Shown: positions 45,924-55,534, numbered from the stretch's first letter. The stretch: 64,000 nt of DNA from Microbacterium hydrocarbonoxydans (GCF_000956475.1 NZ_JYJB01000007.1:1-64000), one strand, 5' to 3'. Numbers and translations are program-made. The notes: generated from the sequence alone by a model not told the origin.

Positions 45924-47534
45924 TCAGGATGCTGCGACGAGCCCGTGCTCGAAGGCGTACGCGGTCGCGGCCGAGCGGCTGGGTACGCCGAGCTTGGCGA
46001 GGATGTTGCCGACGTGACGGGCGACCGTGCGGTCGCTGAGGAACAGCCGCTCCGCGATGCGGCGATTCGACCAGCCGTGCGCGACGAGGTCGAGCACCTC
46101 TCGCTCGCGGCGGCTCAGACCAGGACCCGCGGCGATCGCGCCGGGTGCGGATGCCGCGAGCCGCTCCAAGCGGGCGAGATCCGGGATCGCCCCGAGCGAC
46201 TCGAGCACGACGCGGGCGGCGTCGAACTCGAGCAGCGCGCCCTCGTCATCGCCGCCGTCACGCGCGCACCGGCCGATCGCCATGCGCGTGAGCGCGGCCT
46301 CGTAGGGCGCATCGAGCTGCCGCCACTGCGCCCACGCCGTGCGCAGCATCCGATGCGCCTCCCTGCCGCGCCCTTCGGCGGTGGCGACGGCGCCATCGGC
46401 GCGGTTCGCCAGGGCGTGCAGATACAGGATGTCGCCGGCATCCGCCTCAGAGCGCAGCTCGTCCGCCGCGATGCGGGCGTCGGCGGGCCGCCGCCGCTCG
46501 AGGGCGATCTGCGCGGCAGCAGAGAGGATCTCGGCTCTGTCCGACGGGGTCGTGGCGGTCGCCCGCGCCCGCTCGAGACCCGCCCACGCGACATCGAGCT
46601 CACCCGCATCGCGGTGCACGAGCGCGAGGCCCGGCTGCACCTCGCGGCCCAGCGCGGCGGCCCGGCGATACGCCTCACGGGCCGCGTCGGCGCGGCCCGC
46701 GACGCGGTGCAGCTCGCCGAGCCGATACCAGGCGTTGCCGAGCGTGTCGGGGCGCTCCTCGGTGCGGCAGACGCTCTCGGCGGCCTCGGATGTCGCGGCC
46801 CACTCGCCGCCGAACTGCATCACGGTGGCGGTGTGCAGGGTGCATTCGCCGCGGAACGGCTCGAGTCCGCGCTGCGCATCGCACCAGTCGCCGAGATCAC
46901 GCGTCCACACCCGCGCCCTCTCGATGTCGCCGCGGGCGAGCAGACCCGCGATGACCGCGCAGTACGCGGGGCCGGCCGCGCGATCGGTGACGCGTCCAGA
47001 CCCGATCAGCAGCATGACCCGGTCCATGCAGGCGACACCCTCGTCGATGCGGCCCACGCGCATGAGCACTCGGCCCTCGCCCATCGATGCGAGCACTTCG
47101 ACGTCGGGCTCGCTGGATGCGGCCAGCCGCCCGGCATCGCGGTACAGCCCGGCCGCCTCATCCAGCTCGCCGCGCATGTATGCGACCTGGGCACGGCAGA
47201 GCGCGGCGCAGGCGTCGGTTCGGGCGTCGCCGGCGGCCCGCTCGCACAGCTCGAACAGGCGGCCCATCCAGGTGCGGGCCTTCACCTGCTCCCCGTGCTC
47301 GCCGAGCGTGAATCCGAGCCAGAACGCGCAGCGCACGGCATCCGCCGTCAGGCCCGCGTCGAGGAAGCGCAGGTGCGCGCGCTCCCAGGCGCGCTCGGAG
47401 ACGTCGTCACGTCCGATGAACCACGCCGCCTGGCCGAGCTCGTCGAGCTGGGCGGCGTCGAGGTCCGCCTCGTTCGCGCTGAGCAGTTCGAAGCGTCCCG
47501 TCCAGTCGATGACGGGGGCCTGCCGGATGGCCAT
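45924..47534 (-). CDS. LuxR-type regulator with TPR-rich sensor region
   Basis: This 536-residue protein has many helical repeats resembling TPRs (for example AYRRAAALGREVQPGLALVH and GDIERARVWTRDLGDW) over about 450 residues and a C-terminal LuxR/GerE helix-turn-helix (LSRREREVLDLVAHGWSNRRIAERLFLSDRTVARHVG in parts). It lacks the N-terminal ATPase of LAL/MalT-type regulators. Such proteins are common in actinobacteria next to oxidoreductases, as here. I chose ATG 47534; a GTG at 47540 is equally near. The signal is unknown. Confidence 0.88.
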   Translation of the reverse strand: MAIRQAPVIDWTGRFELLSANEADLDAAQLDELGQAAWFIGRDDVSERAWERAHLRFLDAGLTADAVRCAFWLGFTLGEHGEQVKARTWMGRLFELCERAAGDARTDACAALCRAQVAYMRGELDEAAGLYRDAGRLAASSEPDVEVLASMGEGRVLMRVGRIDEGVACMDRVMLLIGSGRVTDRAAGPAYCAVIAGLLARGDIERARVWTRDLGDWCDAQRGLEPFRGECTLHTATVMQFGGEWAATSEAAESVCRTEERPDTLGNAWYRLGELHRVAGRADAAREAYRRAAALGREVQPGLALVHRDAGELDVAWAGLERARATATTPSDRAEILSAAAQIALERRRPADARIAADELRSEADAGDILYLHALANRADGAVATAEGRGREAHRMLRTAWAQWRQLDAPYEAALTRMAIGRCARDGGDDEGALLEFDAARVVLESLGAIPDLARLERLAASAPGAIAAGPGLSRREREVLDLVAHGWSNRRIAERLFLSDRTVARHVGNILAKLGVPSRSAATAYAFEHGLVAAS

Positions 47535-47690
47535 GGTCACAGTATCCGCGCCTCTCCGCGCGGCGGCAAGGAGCGGCTTCGACGCCCATCGCCCAAGAGG
47601 ACCGGTCATCTTCGGCGACGTGTCCGGAACAACCGGCCCGTGACTCGGCGTTGCTCTTCGGTAAGACTGGGCGACGGAGAGGTGCGACAT

Positions 47691-49127
47691 ATGGATGCTG
47701 CGGCGAAGACGGATGAATACGACCTGATCGTGCTGGGCGGAGGGCCGGTCGGCGAGAACGTCGCCGACCGAGCCGTGCAGGGAGGTCTCACCGCGATCAT
47801 CGTCGAGAGCGAGCTCGTGGGCGGCGAATGCTCGTACTGGGCGTGCATGCCGTCGAAGGCTCTGCTGCGCTCGGCCCAGGCGCTGCGCGTGGCCCAGCAC
47901 GTGAAGGGTGCGGCCGAAGCCGTCACCGGAGCGCTCGACGTGTCTGCGGTCTTCGCCCGTCGTGACTCGTTCACGAGCAACTGGTCTGACGACGGGCAGG
48001 TGCGCTGGCTCGAGTCCGCGCACATCGACCTGGCGCGCGGGCACGGGCGCCTCACGGGCGAGCGCGAGGTCACGGTGACGGATGCCGACGGTGGCACCCG
48101 AGTGCTTCGCGCCCGTCATGCGGTGGCGGTCAGCACGGGATCGGATGCCGTCATCCCGCCCATCGACGGCCTCGCAGGGGTCGCTCCGTGGACGAGCCGC
48201 GAGGCGACCAGCGCCCAGGAGCTGCCCGCCTCGCTCGCCGTGATCGGCGGCGGCGTGGTCGCGGTCGAGATGGCCACAGCGTACGCGGCGCTCGGCTCGA
48301 CCGTGACCGTCATCGCGCGCAGCGGGCTGCTCGGCGGGATGGAGCCCTTCGCGGGCGAGCGGGTCGCAGCCGGGCTCGAAGAGCTCGGAGTGGACGTGCG
48401 CCTGTCGGTCGGCACCGAGTCGGTTCGCCGGGACGAGGAGGGCGTGCACATTGTGCTGTCGGACGGGTCGACCGTCACAGCATCCGAAGTCCTCGTCGCC
48501 ACCGGGCGATCCCCGCGCAGCGGTGACATCGGGCTCGAGACGGTCGGACTCGAACCGGGCGCGTGGATCAGAGTCGACGACACGCTGCAGGTGCCGGACG
48601 TGCCGTGGCTGTACGCCGTCGGCGACGTCAACGGCCGCGTTCTGCTCACCCATCAGGGCAAATACCAGGCGCGCGCCGCGGGAGACCTGATCGCGGCTCG
48701 TGCACTCGGTGAAGCGGTGGATGACGCGCCTTGGGGCCGCCACGTCGCGACCGCCGACCACGCTGCTGCGCCGCAGGTGACGTTCTCATTCCCGGAGGTC
48801 GCGTCGGTCGGCCTGACCGAGAAGGCGGCGAAGGACGCCGGCATCTCGGTGCAGGTCGTGGACTACGACCTCGGCTGGGTGGCGGGTGCGAGCCTGTACG
48901 AAGACGGCTTCGAGGGACAGGCGCGCCTGGTGATCGACACCGAGCGCGATGTGATCGTCGGCGCGACCTTCGTCGGACCCGAGGTCGCCGAGCTCGTGCA
49001 GACGGCGACCGTCGCGATCGTCGGCGAGGTGCCGATCTCGCGGCTCTGGCATGCCGTGCCCGCGTATCCGACCGTCAGCGAGATCTGGCTGCGGCTGCTC
49101 GAGGGCTATGGGCGGGACTCCGCATGA
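47691..49127 (+). CDS. Pyridine nucleotide-disulfide oxidoreductase (MerA/Lpd-like)
   Basis: This 478-residue flavoprotein has the FAD motif GGGPVGENVA, a redox-active disulfide in GGECSYWACMPSK (CxxxxC), a second Rossmann motif IGGGVVAVEMA and the FAD loop LYAVGDVNG. In the C-terminal active site the histidine of lipoamide dehydrogenase (HPTLSE) is replaced by tyrosine (AYPTVSEIW), as in mercuric reductase-like branches. So it is probably not a lipoamide dehydrogenase. It is divergent from the LuxR regulator. The real substrate is unknown. Confidence 0.88.
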   Translation: MDAAAKTDEYDLIVLGGGPVGENVADRAVQGGLTAIIVESELVGGECSYWACMPSKALLRSAQALRVAQHVKGAAEAVTGALDVSAVFARRDSFTSNWSDDGQVRWLESAHIDLARGHGRLTGEREVTVTDADGGTRVLRARHAVAVSTGSDAVIPPIDGLAGVAPWTSREATSAQELPASLAVIGGGVVAVEMATAYAALGSTVTVIARSGLLGGMEPFAGERVAAGLEELGVDVRLSVGTESVRRDEEGVHIVLSDGSTVTASEVLVATGRSPRSGDIGLETVGLEPGAWIRVDDTLQVPDVPWLYAVGDVNGRVLLTHQGKYQARAAGDLIAARALGEAVDDAPWGRHVATADHAAAPQVTFSFPEVASVGLTEKAAKDAGISVQVVDYDLGWVAGASLYEDGFEGQARLVIDTERDVIVGATFVGPEVAELVQTATVAIVGEVPISRLWHAVPAYPTVSEIWLRLLEGYGRDSA

Positions 49128-49262
49128 TCACCCCATCCGATCCGGAGGACGCTCCGAACAGATGACGGAATGCGTCGCATATCGACGTGTGCGCACGCAA
49201 TCCTCCCCCCCGATGTCCGACACCTCTTATACGCTCGAAACCACATCTGAGGAGGCAGCACC

Positions 49263-49565
49263 ATGAAGGCCGTACTCGCAGGAACAACGCTCGCCGAAGC
49301 TGACGAGAGCGATCTCATCCGCATCGAGGGGAACTGGTACTTCCCTCCGGCATCCGTCGCGCCCGACGTGCTCGTCGAGAGCCCGACGCCGTACACGTGC
49401 CCCTGGAAGGGCGTGTGCCAGTACTGGTCGGTGCAGGCGGGCGGCGAGCTGCACCAAGACCTCGCGTGGTCGTACCCGCATCCGTATCCGACCGCCTTCG
49501 ACCGCGTCGGCAAGGACTTCTCGGGCTACGTCGCCTTCGCGCCGGGCGTCGAGGTCTCGCCGTAA
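49263..49565 (+). CDS. DUF427 domain protein
   Basis: This 100-residue protein matches the DUF427 family, small beta-rich proteins of unknown function, through the blocks NWYFPPASVAPDVLVESP, YTCPWKGVCQYWSV and AWSYPHPYP. GAGGAGG lies upstream of the ATG. It sits between a disulfide oxidoreductase and the OpuC-like operon, 18 bases before the latter; whether it is part of that operon is uncertain. Confidence 0.9.
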   Translation: MKAVLAGTTLAEADESDLIRIEGNWYFPPASVAPDVLVESPTPYTCPWKGVCQYWSVQAGGELHQDLAWSYPHPYPTAFDRVGKDFSGYVAFAPGVEVSP

Positions 49566-49583
49566 CCCCGACGGGAGACCGCC

Positions 49584-50438
49584 TTGATCGAGTTCCGCAA
49601 CGTCACGAAGCGATTCCCCGACGGGACGCTCGCCGTGAACGACTTCAGCCTCGTGCTGCCCTCGCGAAAGACGACGGTCTTCGTCGGATCGTCGGGATGC
49701 GGCAAGACCACTCTGCTGCGCATGATCAACCGCATGGTCGAGCCGACCTCGGGTGACGTCGAGATCGACGGAGAGAGCGTGCTCGGCGGCGATCCTGTGA
49801 AGCTGCGCCGCAGCATCGGCTATGTCATGCAGAACTCCGGCCTGATGCCGCACTTCAGCGTGATCGACAACGTGTCGACCGTGCTGCGGCTCAACGGCGT
49901 GAGTCGCGCGGCCGCTCACGATCGAGCGCGAGAGCTCCTCGACACGGTGGGTCTCGATCGCTCTCTCGCCGACCGTTACCCGAGCCAGCTGTCCGGCGGA
50001 CAGCAGCAGCGCGTGGGGGTGGCCCGAGGGCTGGCGGCCGATCCCAACATCCTGCTGATGGACGAGCCGTTCGGCGCAGTCGACCCCATCGTGCGAGCCG
50101 ATCTGCAGCAGGAGACGAGTCGACTGCAGCGAGAGCTCGACAAGACCGTGGTCTTCGTCACGCACGACATCGATGAGGCCTTCCTGCTCGGCGACCAGGT
50201 CGTGATCCTCGACAAGGGCGCCCGCATCGTTCAAGTCGGCAGCCCCAGCGAGATCATCGAGAACCCGGCCGACGACTTCGTCGCGGCATTCATCGGCGCC
50301 GACCGCGGGCGCCGCGCACTGAGCCTCAAGCAGACGCCGCGCGGACTCGTGGTGGTCGACTCCGAGGGGCGGACGCAGGGTGCGATCGTCGGGTCGGATG
50401 CCGCGGCGCCTGCGCCGGTCGATGGAGCCGCGCCATGA
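49584..50438 (+). CDS. Compatible-solute ABC transporter ATPase (OpuCA/ProV-like, no CBS)
   Basis: This 284-residue ATPase energises uptake of glycine betaine, choline, carnitine or a related solute. It has Walker A GSSGCGKTT, signature LSGGQQQRVGVARGLA and Walker B ILLMDEPFGAVD. Most OpuCA and ProV relatives are near 400 residues with two CBS domains that sense ionic strength; here the protein ends soon after the ATPase core and has no CBS. It starts with TTG. The next gene overlaps it by four bases (ATGA). Confidence 0.9.
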   Translation: MIEFRNVTKRFPDGTLAVNDFSLVLPSRKTTVFVGSSGCGKTTLLRMINRMVEPTSGDVEIDGESVLGGDPVKLRRSIGYVMQNSGLMPHFSVIDNVSTVLRLNGVSRAAAHDRARELLDTVGLDRSLADRYPSQLSGGQQQRVGVARGLAADPNILLMDEPFGAVDPIVRADLQQETSRLQRELDKTVVFVTHDIDEAFLLGDQVVILDKGARIVQVGSPSEIIENPADDFVAAFIGADRGRRALSLKQTPRGLVVVDSEGRTQGAIVGSDAAAPAPVDGAAP

Positions 50439-51124
50439 ACTGGGTCGTCGACAACCTCGGGCTGATCCTCCAGCTGACGGCGATCCACCTGCAGCAGAGC
50501 GTCATACCGATCGTGCTCGGCTTCGTCCTGTCGCTGCCACTCGGATGGGTCGCGTGGCGCTACCGGTTGGTGCGCGGGCCTGTCATCGTGCTCACGGGTC
50601 TGCTCTACACGATCCCCTCGCTCGCGCTGCTGATCCTGCTTCCGGCGACCCTCGGCTATTCCGCCATCAGCGCGCCCAATCTGATCATCGCGCTCACGAT
50701 CTACGCCGTTGCGATCCTCGTGCGGGCCGTGGCTGACGGCCTCGACTCGGTCGACGACGACGTGCGACAGGCGGCCACAGCCACCGGCTTCGCTCCGTTC
50801 CGCCGGTTCTGGGCGGTGGAGTTCCCGCTCGCAGGCCCCGTGATCCTCGCCGGACTCCGGGTCACGGCGGTGAGCACCATCTCGCTCGCGACGGTCGGCA
50901 TCCTGATCGGCGTCACCAATCTCGGCTACCTCTTCACGAACGGTCTCGAGCGCCGCATCATCGCCGAGGTGCTCGCCGGCGTCATCGCGGTCGTGGTCAT
51001 CGCGCTGCTGTTCGACCTGGTGCTCATGCTGGTCGGTCGAGCCCTGATGCCGTGGACCCGTGCGAACTCGGCGGCGGCGCAGGGCGCCTCGGCTCACGCC
51101 ATCACGACGAGGGCCGCCGCATGA
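50435..51124 (+). CDS. Compatible-solute ABC transporter permease (OpuCB-like)
   Basis: This 229-residue permease has five or six helices and a BPD-transport inner-membrane signature (DSVDDDVRQAATATGFAPFRRFWAVEFP). It is short, as OpuCB/OpuCD proteins are. Coupled by ATGA overlaps both upstream to the ATPase and downstream to a second permease. Confidence 0.93.
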   Translation: MNWVVDNLGLILQLTAIHLQQSVIPIVLGFVLSLPLGWVAWRYRLVRGPVIVLTGLLYTIPSLALLILLPATLGYSAISAPNLIIALTIYAVAILVRAVADGLDSVDDDVRQAATATGFAPFRRFWAVEFPLAGPVILAGLRVTAVSTISLATVGILIGVTNLGYLFTNGLERRIIAEVLAGVIAVVVIALLFDLVLMLVGRALMPWTRANSAAAQGASAHAITTRAAA

Positions 51125-51843
51125 ACCTCTTCGCCGAGGCCATCGCCTGGATGCTCGCACCCGCGCAGTGGACGGGCAACTACGCGTTACCGAAGCTGCT
51201 GGGCGAGCATCTCGCGCTGACCGCGATCTCGGTCCTCATCGCCGCAGCGATCGCGCTGCCGATCGGATGGGTCATCGGCCACACGGGCAGGGGGCGCGAG
51301 ATCGCGGTCGCGGTCTCGGGTGCCGCGCGGGCGATCCCCGCATTCGGTCTCATGGTGCTGCTCGTGCTGCTTCTCGGTGTGCTCCGCATCCCCGAGGCGG
51401 CGATCATCACCTTCGTGCTGCTCGCCATACCCTCGCTCCTCGCCGGCGCCTATACGGGTCTCGAGGCGATCGACCGGCGCGTGATCGACTCGGCGCGCGC
51501 GATGGGCATGACCGAGTGGCAGATCTTCTTCAAGGTCGAGCTTCCGCTGGGCCTGCCGTTGCTGCTCGGCGGCATCCGCTCCGCGCTCCTGCAGGTCATC
51601 GCGACGGTGACCATCGCGGCATACGTCAACCTCGGCGGCCTCGGCTGGCCGATCATCCAGGGCATCCCGCTGCGTCGCTTCGACCAGGTGCTCGCCGGCG
51701 CGATCATCGTCGCCGTGCTGGCGCTCGTGGTCGATCTGCTTCTCGCGGCCGCCCAGCATGCGGCGGTTCCCGCGGGTCTGCGTCCCCCGCGGGCGGTGCG
51801 CCGCCGTTCCGCAGCGCCGGTCGCCGCATCCGCTCCCGCCTGA
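51121..51843 (+). CDS. Compatible-solute ABC transporter permease (OpuCD-like)
   Basis: This 240-residue permease is the second membrane subunit of the OpuC-like system, with the loop DSARAMGMTEWQIFFKVELP and the GLGWPIIQGI segment found in OpuC permeases. The last 25 residues are Arg/Pro/Ala-rich and cytoplasmic. The binding protein gene follows after 47 bases. Confidence 0.93.
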   Translation: MNLFAEAIAWMLAPAQWTGNYALPKLLGEHLALTAISVLIAAAIALPIGWVIGHTGRGREIAVAVSGAARAIPAFGLMVLLVLLLGVLRIPEAAIITFVLLAIPSLLAGAYTGLEAIDRRVIDSARAMGMTEWQIFFKVELPLGLPLLLGGIRSALLQVIATVTIAAYVNLGGLGWPIIQGIPLRRFDQVLAGAIIVAVLALVVDLLLAAAQHAAVPAGLRPPRAVRRRSAAPVAASAPA

Positions 51844-51890
51844 TCCTTCACAGCATCCGAAATCCCCGCACTCCCAGAGAAGAGGAAGTC

Positions 51891-52814
51891 ATGTTCACAG
51901 CACGAGGCAAGCGCTCCGCCTTCGCGGTCGGCCTGGTGGCCGCCGCAGCACTCGCCCTGTCGGCCTGCAGCTCGAGCAATCCGCTCGACGAGCCGTCCGA
52001 TGCCGGTTCCGGCTCGGGCGACAGCGACACGATCGTCGTCGGCTCGCAGGCGTATTACTCGAACGAGATCATCGCCGAGATCTACGCCCAGGCGCTCGAG
52101 AACGCCGGGTTCACGGTCGAGAAGAAGCTCAACATCGGCCAGCGCGACGCGTACATGCCCGAGGTCGAGTCGGGCGACATCGACGTGTTCCCCGAGTACA
52201 CCGGCAGCCTGCTCGAGTACCTGTCGAAGGACGGCACCGACGTCACGAGCCCCGACGACGTGTACGCGGCACTGAAGGATGCGCTCCCGAAGGAGCTGAC
52301 CGCTCTCGACTACGCCGAGGCGTCCGACCAGGACACCTACACGGTGCTCAAGAGCTTCGCCGACGAGAACGGGCTGAAGACGATCGCCGACCTGGCGAAG
52401 GTCACGACCCCGGTGACGATCGGCGCGGCGCCGGAGTTCGAACAGCGGCCGTACGGTCCCGCGGCGGCCAAGGAGGTCTACGGCGTCGACCTCGCGTTCT
52501 CCGCGACCGGTCAGACGACACTCGAGTCGCTGCTGGCGGGCCAGATCCAGGTGGCCGATATCTACACGGCAGACCCTGCCTTCCAGACCGAGGACATCGT
52601 CGCGCTCGAGGACCCGGAGAACCTGATCCTCGCCTCGAACGTCGTGCCGATCGTGTCGAGCGACATCGCCGACGACGTCTCCGACGTGCTCAACGCGATC
52701 AGCGCCAAGCTCACGGCCGAGGAGCTCGTCGGGCTCAACGTGCAGAGCACGGTCGACCAGAAGTCCTCGGCCGACATCGCCAAGGCCTGGCTCGAGGAGC
52801 AGGGTCTGGTCTGA
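51891..52814 (+). CDS. Compatible-solute-binding lipoprotein (OpuCC-like)
   Basis: This 307-residue lipoprotein has a signal peptide with lipobox LSAC (residues 23-26) and an OpuAC/QAT-type binding domain (VVGSQAYYSNEIIAEIYAQALE and VFPEYTGSLLEYL). The YTGS segment is typical of choline, betaine or osmoprotectant binders of the F-type transporters. AGAGGAAG lies upstream. A strong terminator follows, ending the four-gene operon. Confidence 0.94.
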   Translation: MFTARGKRSAFAVGLVAAAALALSACSSSNPLDEPSDAGSGSGDSDTIVVGSQAYYSNEIIAEIYAQALENAGFTVEKKLNIGQRDAYMPEVESGDIDVFPEYTGSLLEYLSKDGTDVTSPDDVYAALKDALPKELTALDYAEASDQDTYTVLKSFADENGLKTIADLAKVTTPVTIGAAPEFEQRPYGPAAAKEVYGVDLAFSATGQTTLESLLAGQIQVADIYTADPAFQTEDIVALEDPENLILASNVVPIVSSDIADDVSDVLNAISAKLTAEELVGLNVQSTVDQKSSADIAKAWLEEQGLV

Positions 52815-52820
52815 TCGAAC

Positions 52821-52860
52821 CGGAAGGGGCCTTCGGATGACCATCCGAGGGCCCCTTCCG
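52821..52860 (+). terminator. Terminator of the OpuC-like operon
   Basis: Two 20-base arms (52821-52840 and 52841-52860) are inverse copies of each other with two mismatches, starting six bases after the stop codon. The core is GGAAGGGGCC pairing with GGCCCCTTCC. Confidence 0.9.
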
Positions 52861-52927
52861 TGTGCGTGCGGTGCGACCAACGGCGCGGGCCTGGGAGAAT
52901 GGCGACCATGGCAACGGACACATCGGC

Positions 52928-53293
52928 ATGATCTCGAAGCGCGATCTCGCCCAACGGCTCGACATCTCCCTGGAGATGGCCGAACGTCACGGTTTCGGCG
53001 ACGGCGCGAGCGAGTCCGAGCTCGCGGCGCTCGAGCAGGATCCGCCCGCATGGCTCGTCCAGTCCCGATCGAACCGCAAGAAGGGTGCGCGCCCTGTCTG
53101 GGTCACGTTGACCTGCGATGTGTGCGGCTTTTCCGAGACGGCGAGGCCGAAGAAGTGGTGGCCCGAGTTCACCTACGTGTTCTGCCGCCAGCACTCAGCC
53201 GACGAACTTCCGAAGCCGGCCGCCGGGCTGCATCGCGGTTATTTCGAGGGTGTCGGAAGCCGGTTCGTCGGCGTCGTGGACCAGGGTCTCTGA
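52928..53293 (+). CDS. Small conserved-looking protein with a CxxC motif
   Basis: This protein of about 121 residues has a short N-terminal helix region (RDLAQRLDISLEMAERHGFG), an ELAALEQDPPAWLVQSR segment reminiscent of small actinobacterial DUF families, and a C-terminal half with CDVC and FCRQH that could bind zinc. I do not recognise its function. The start at 52928 has no strong ribosome-binding site. It lies after the OpuC terminator, so it is its own unit. Confidence 0.72.
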   Translation: MISKRDLAQRLDISLEMAERHGFGDGASESELAALEQDPPAWLVQSRSNRKKGARPVWVTLTCDVCGFSETARPKKWWPEFTYVFCRQHSADELPKPAAGLHRGYFEGVGSRFVGVVDQGL

Positions 53294-53368
53294 CCCCCGC
53301 TCGATCGCGCGAAGCGTCCCGCACTCCGGGATGAGGCCTTCTGCGCTGTGGGGAACGAGGAGCACGAT

Positions 53369-55534
53369 TCAGGCTTCGCTCGCGGCCGGTACTTTCTCGA
53401 GCTCGAGTACCAGAGCCTGGCCCGGCCCGAGCAGGGGGAGGCGCACGCCTCGATGTGCCAGGGCGGCGCCGGTGAGGATGGCCTGTCCGCGCTCCATCCA
53501 CGGCGGACGGGTGGGCTCGATCGACCGAGGCAGCCGCAGCTCAGGCACCGGGCGCACCAGATACTCCGCAGCGGGATCGAGTTCCGGCAACCGAAGCAAC
53601 CGCGGGAGTGCGCGATCGGAACTGGCGATCCGTGCGACGCGAACAAGGGCGCGGCTCCTGTCGTGTGCAGTGACGGACGTGATCCGGATGCCATCATCGC
53701 CTCCCTCGAGATGGGCGAGCACACCCGAGTGAAGGAGGCCACGGAGGCGCCGGTATGCGGCGATGGCGTCGCGAAGCTGCTCCAACTCGTCCGGCGAGCA
53801 CTGCGAGATGTCCCATTCGATCCCGAACGAACCGAAGAGCGCCACGGCGATCCTGAGGCCCAGCGTCGTCTCGCGCCCGGTGGTGTGAGTCGACGGAGGC
53901 CCCACGTGCGAGCCGATCAGCTCGAGGGGGATGAGCAGTTCGGTCCATCGTTGGATGTCGAGGCGTTCGATGGGGTCGTTCGTGTCGGAGGCCCACACTC
54001 GATCCGTGTGCTCCAGGATCCCGAGGTCGACGCGAGCACCGCCTGATGCGCACGACTCGATCTCGAGTCCAGGATGCCGTAGGCGCAGGGCTTCCAGTAG
54101 CGCATACACCGCGATCGTCTGGCGATGCACTGCCGCCCGACCCTCGTGCACGGCCTCGATGAGGTCACGATTCTGATCCCACTTGATGTAATCGAGTTCG
54201 TACTCCGTGACCAGCCGTGAGATCGAGTCCAGGAGATAGTCGAACACGGCGGGGTTGGCGACGTCGAGCACGTACTGGTGCCGCCAGCTCCGCACACCGG
54301 CAAGGTGGTCCTGCAGCAACCATTCGGGGTGCTCACGCGCGAGGTCGGAATCGATGTTCACCATCTCGGGTTCGAACCAGAGGCCGAACTGCATCCCGGC
54401 CCGGCGCACATCATCAACGAGTGGGTGCAGACCATCCGGCCAGATGACCGGGTCGACGCTCCAATCGCCGAGACCGGCCCGGTCATGTCGACGCCCACGA
54501 AACCAGCCGTCGTCGAGGACGAAGCGCTCCACGCCGATGTCTGCCGCAATGCGGGCGAGAGCGCGCAGAGGCTCGAGGTCGTGCTGGAAGTAGACCGCCT
54601 CCCAGGTGTTCAGCGTGACGGGGCGAACCGCAGGATGGCCCGCCCGCGATCGGAGCGAGGCGTGGAGCCGGTCTGCGACACCATCGATTCCTCGATTGCT
54701 CCACACGAAAGCGGTTGGAGGGGAGACGAATCGGGCCCCCGGTGCCAGGACGATCTCGCCGGCTCGGAGGAGCGGCCCGGCGCCGATGAGAGTGCTCGCT
54801 TCCGGCAGCGCGTCGTAACGGTATACGGCATCCGCGCTCCAAGCGAGGTGCACCGCCCACACCTCCCCGGACCTGTTGTCGAAGGCGCGCGTTCCCACGG
54901 TCAACAGCATCGGAGAATCGTGACCGGTGCGGCCTCGCCGGGTTTCGCGGACGCGGCTCCCCTCCAACAGCCGACTGCGTTGCGGGCTGCGCTCCCGAGT
55001 CCAGCGACCCGAGAAATCCAGGGCTTCGCTTGCGAGATCTCCGACAGGCATGGTCGCTTCCAACGCGACGAGATCGAGGTCGTCGTCACCTGTGTTGACC
55101 AGCTCATGCGTCACGCGAAGGACCCCGGCATCATCGAGCAGGAACTCGATGATGAGTCGGAGATCCTCGTCGATGGCGGTCACTCTCAGGCGGTCATCGT
55201 CGGAGACCACCTCGGTCGTACGCCACCTCGGAAGAGCCGCCTTGCCGGATCGGTGTGCCGCGAATCCGGGGCGTCCTTCCCAGCCCTCATGTTCGCCGGG
55301 AAGGACGGTCACGGGCCATTCGCTGTCGAGGGCGCTGGGCGACACCTGTCTGCGGGTCGAAAGTACCAGTTCATCGGCATCCATCGTGCCGAGGGGTGCG
55401 CCCCAGTGCACGACCTCCGGCAGGCCCTCAGACAGAGCGAAGACGACTTCGACGCCTCCCCGGTGCAGCACGTGGTGTCTTGAGGTGACAGGCAGCTCGT
55501 CCGTGTGATCGCGACCCTGCGAGATCAGAGTCAT
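53369..55534 (-). CDS. Alpha-galactosidase, glycoside hydrolase family 36 (second copy)
   Basis: This 721-residue cytoplasmic enzyme is a paralogue of the GH36 at 22.7 kb, with the same motifs: LDDGWFRGRRHDRAGLGDW, nucleophile Asp453 in DYIKWDQNRD, CASGGARVDLG and acid/base Asp517 in WASDTNDPIERLD. The two differ throughout the N-terminal and C-terminal beta domains. It is transcribed toward the OpuC side, away from the ROK gene region, and shares an operator-like sequence with the transporter and GH42 operon on the other side of that gene. Substrates may be raffinose-type or galactan oligosaccharides. Confidence 0.95.
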   Translation of the reverse strand: MTLISQGRDHTDELPVTSRHHVLHRGGVEVVFALSEGLPEVVHWGAPLGTMDADELVLSTRRQVSPSALDSEWPVTVLPGEHEGWEGRPGFAAHRSGKAALPRWRTTEVVSDDDRLRVTAIDEDLRLIIEFLLDDAGVLRVTHELVNTGDDDLDLVALEATMPVGDLASEALDFSGRWTRERSPQRSRLLEGSRVRETRRGRTGHDSPMLLTVGTRAFDNRSGEVWAVHLAWSADAVYRYDALPEASTLIGAGPLLRAGEIVLAPGARFVSPPTAFVWSNRGIDGVADRLHASLRSRAGHPAVRPVTLNTWEAVYFQHDLEPLRALARIAADIGVERFVLDDGWFRGRRHDRAGLGDWSVDPVIWPDGLHPLVDDVRRAGMQFGLWFEPEMVNIDSDLAREHPEWLLQDHLAGVRSWRHQYVLDVANPAVFDYLLDSISRLVTEYELDYIKWDQNRDLIEAVHEGRAAVHRQTIAVYALLEALRLRHPGLEIESCASGGARVDLGILEHTDRVWASDTNDPIERLDIQRWTELLIPLELIGSHVGPPSTHTTGRETTLGLRIAVALFGSFGIEWDISQCSPDELEQLRDAIAAYRRLRGLLHSGVLAHLEGGDDGIRITSVTAHDRSRALVRVARIASSDRALPRLLRLPELDPAAEYLVRPVPELRLPRSIEPTRPPWMERGQAILTGAALAHRGVRLPLLGPGQALVLELEKVPAASEA

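Noticed and set aside
45915-47690. N-terminal extension of the disulfide oxidoreductase frame
   Set aside because: It runs antisense to the LuxR/TPR gene and the real protein begins at ATG 47691 with its FAD motif soon after.
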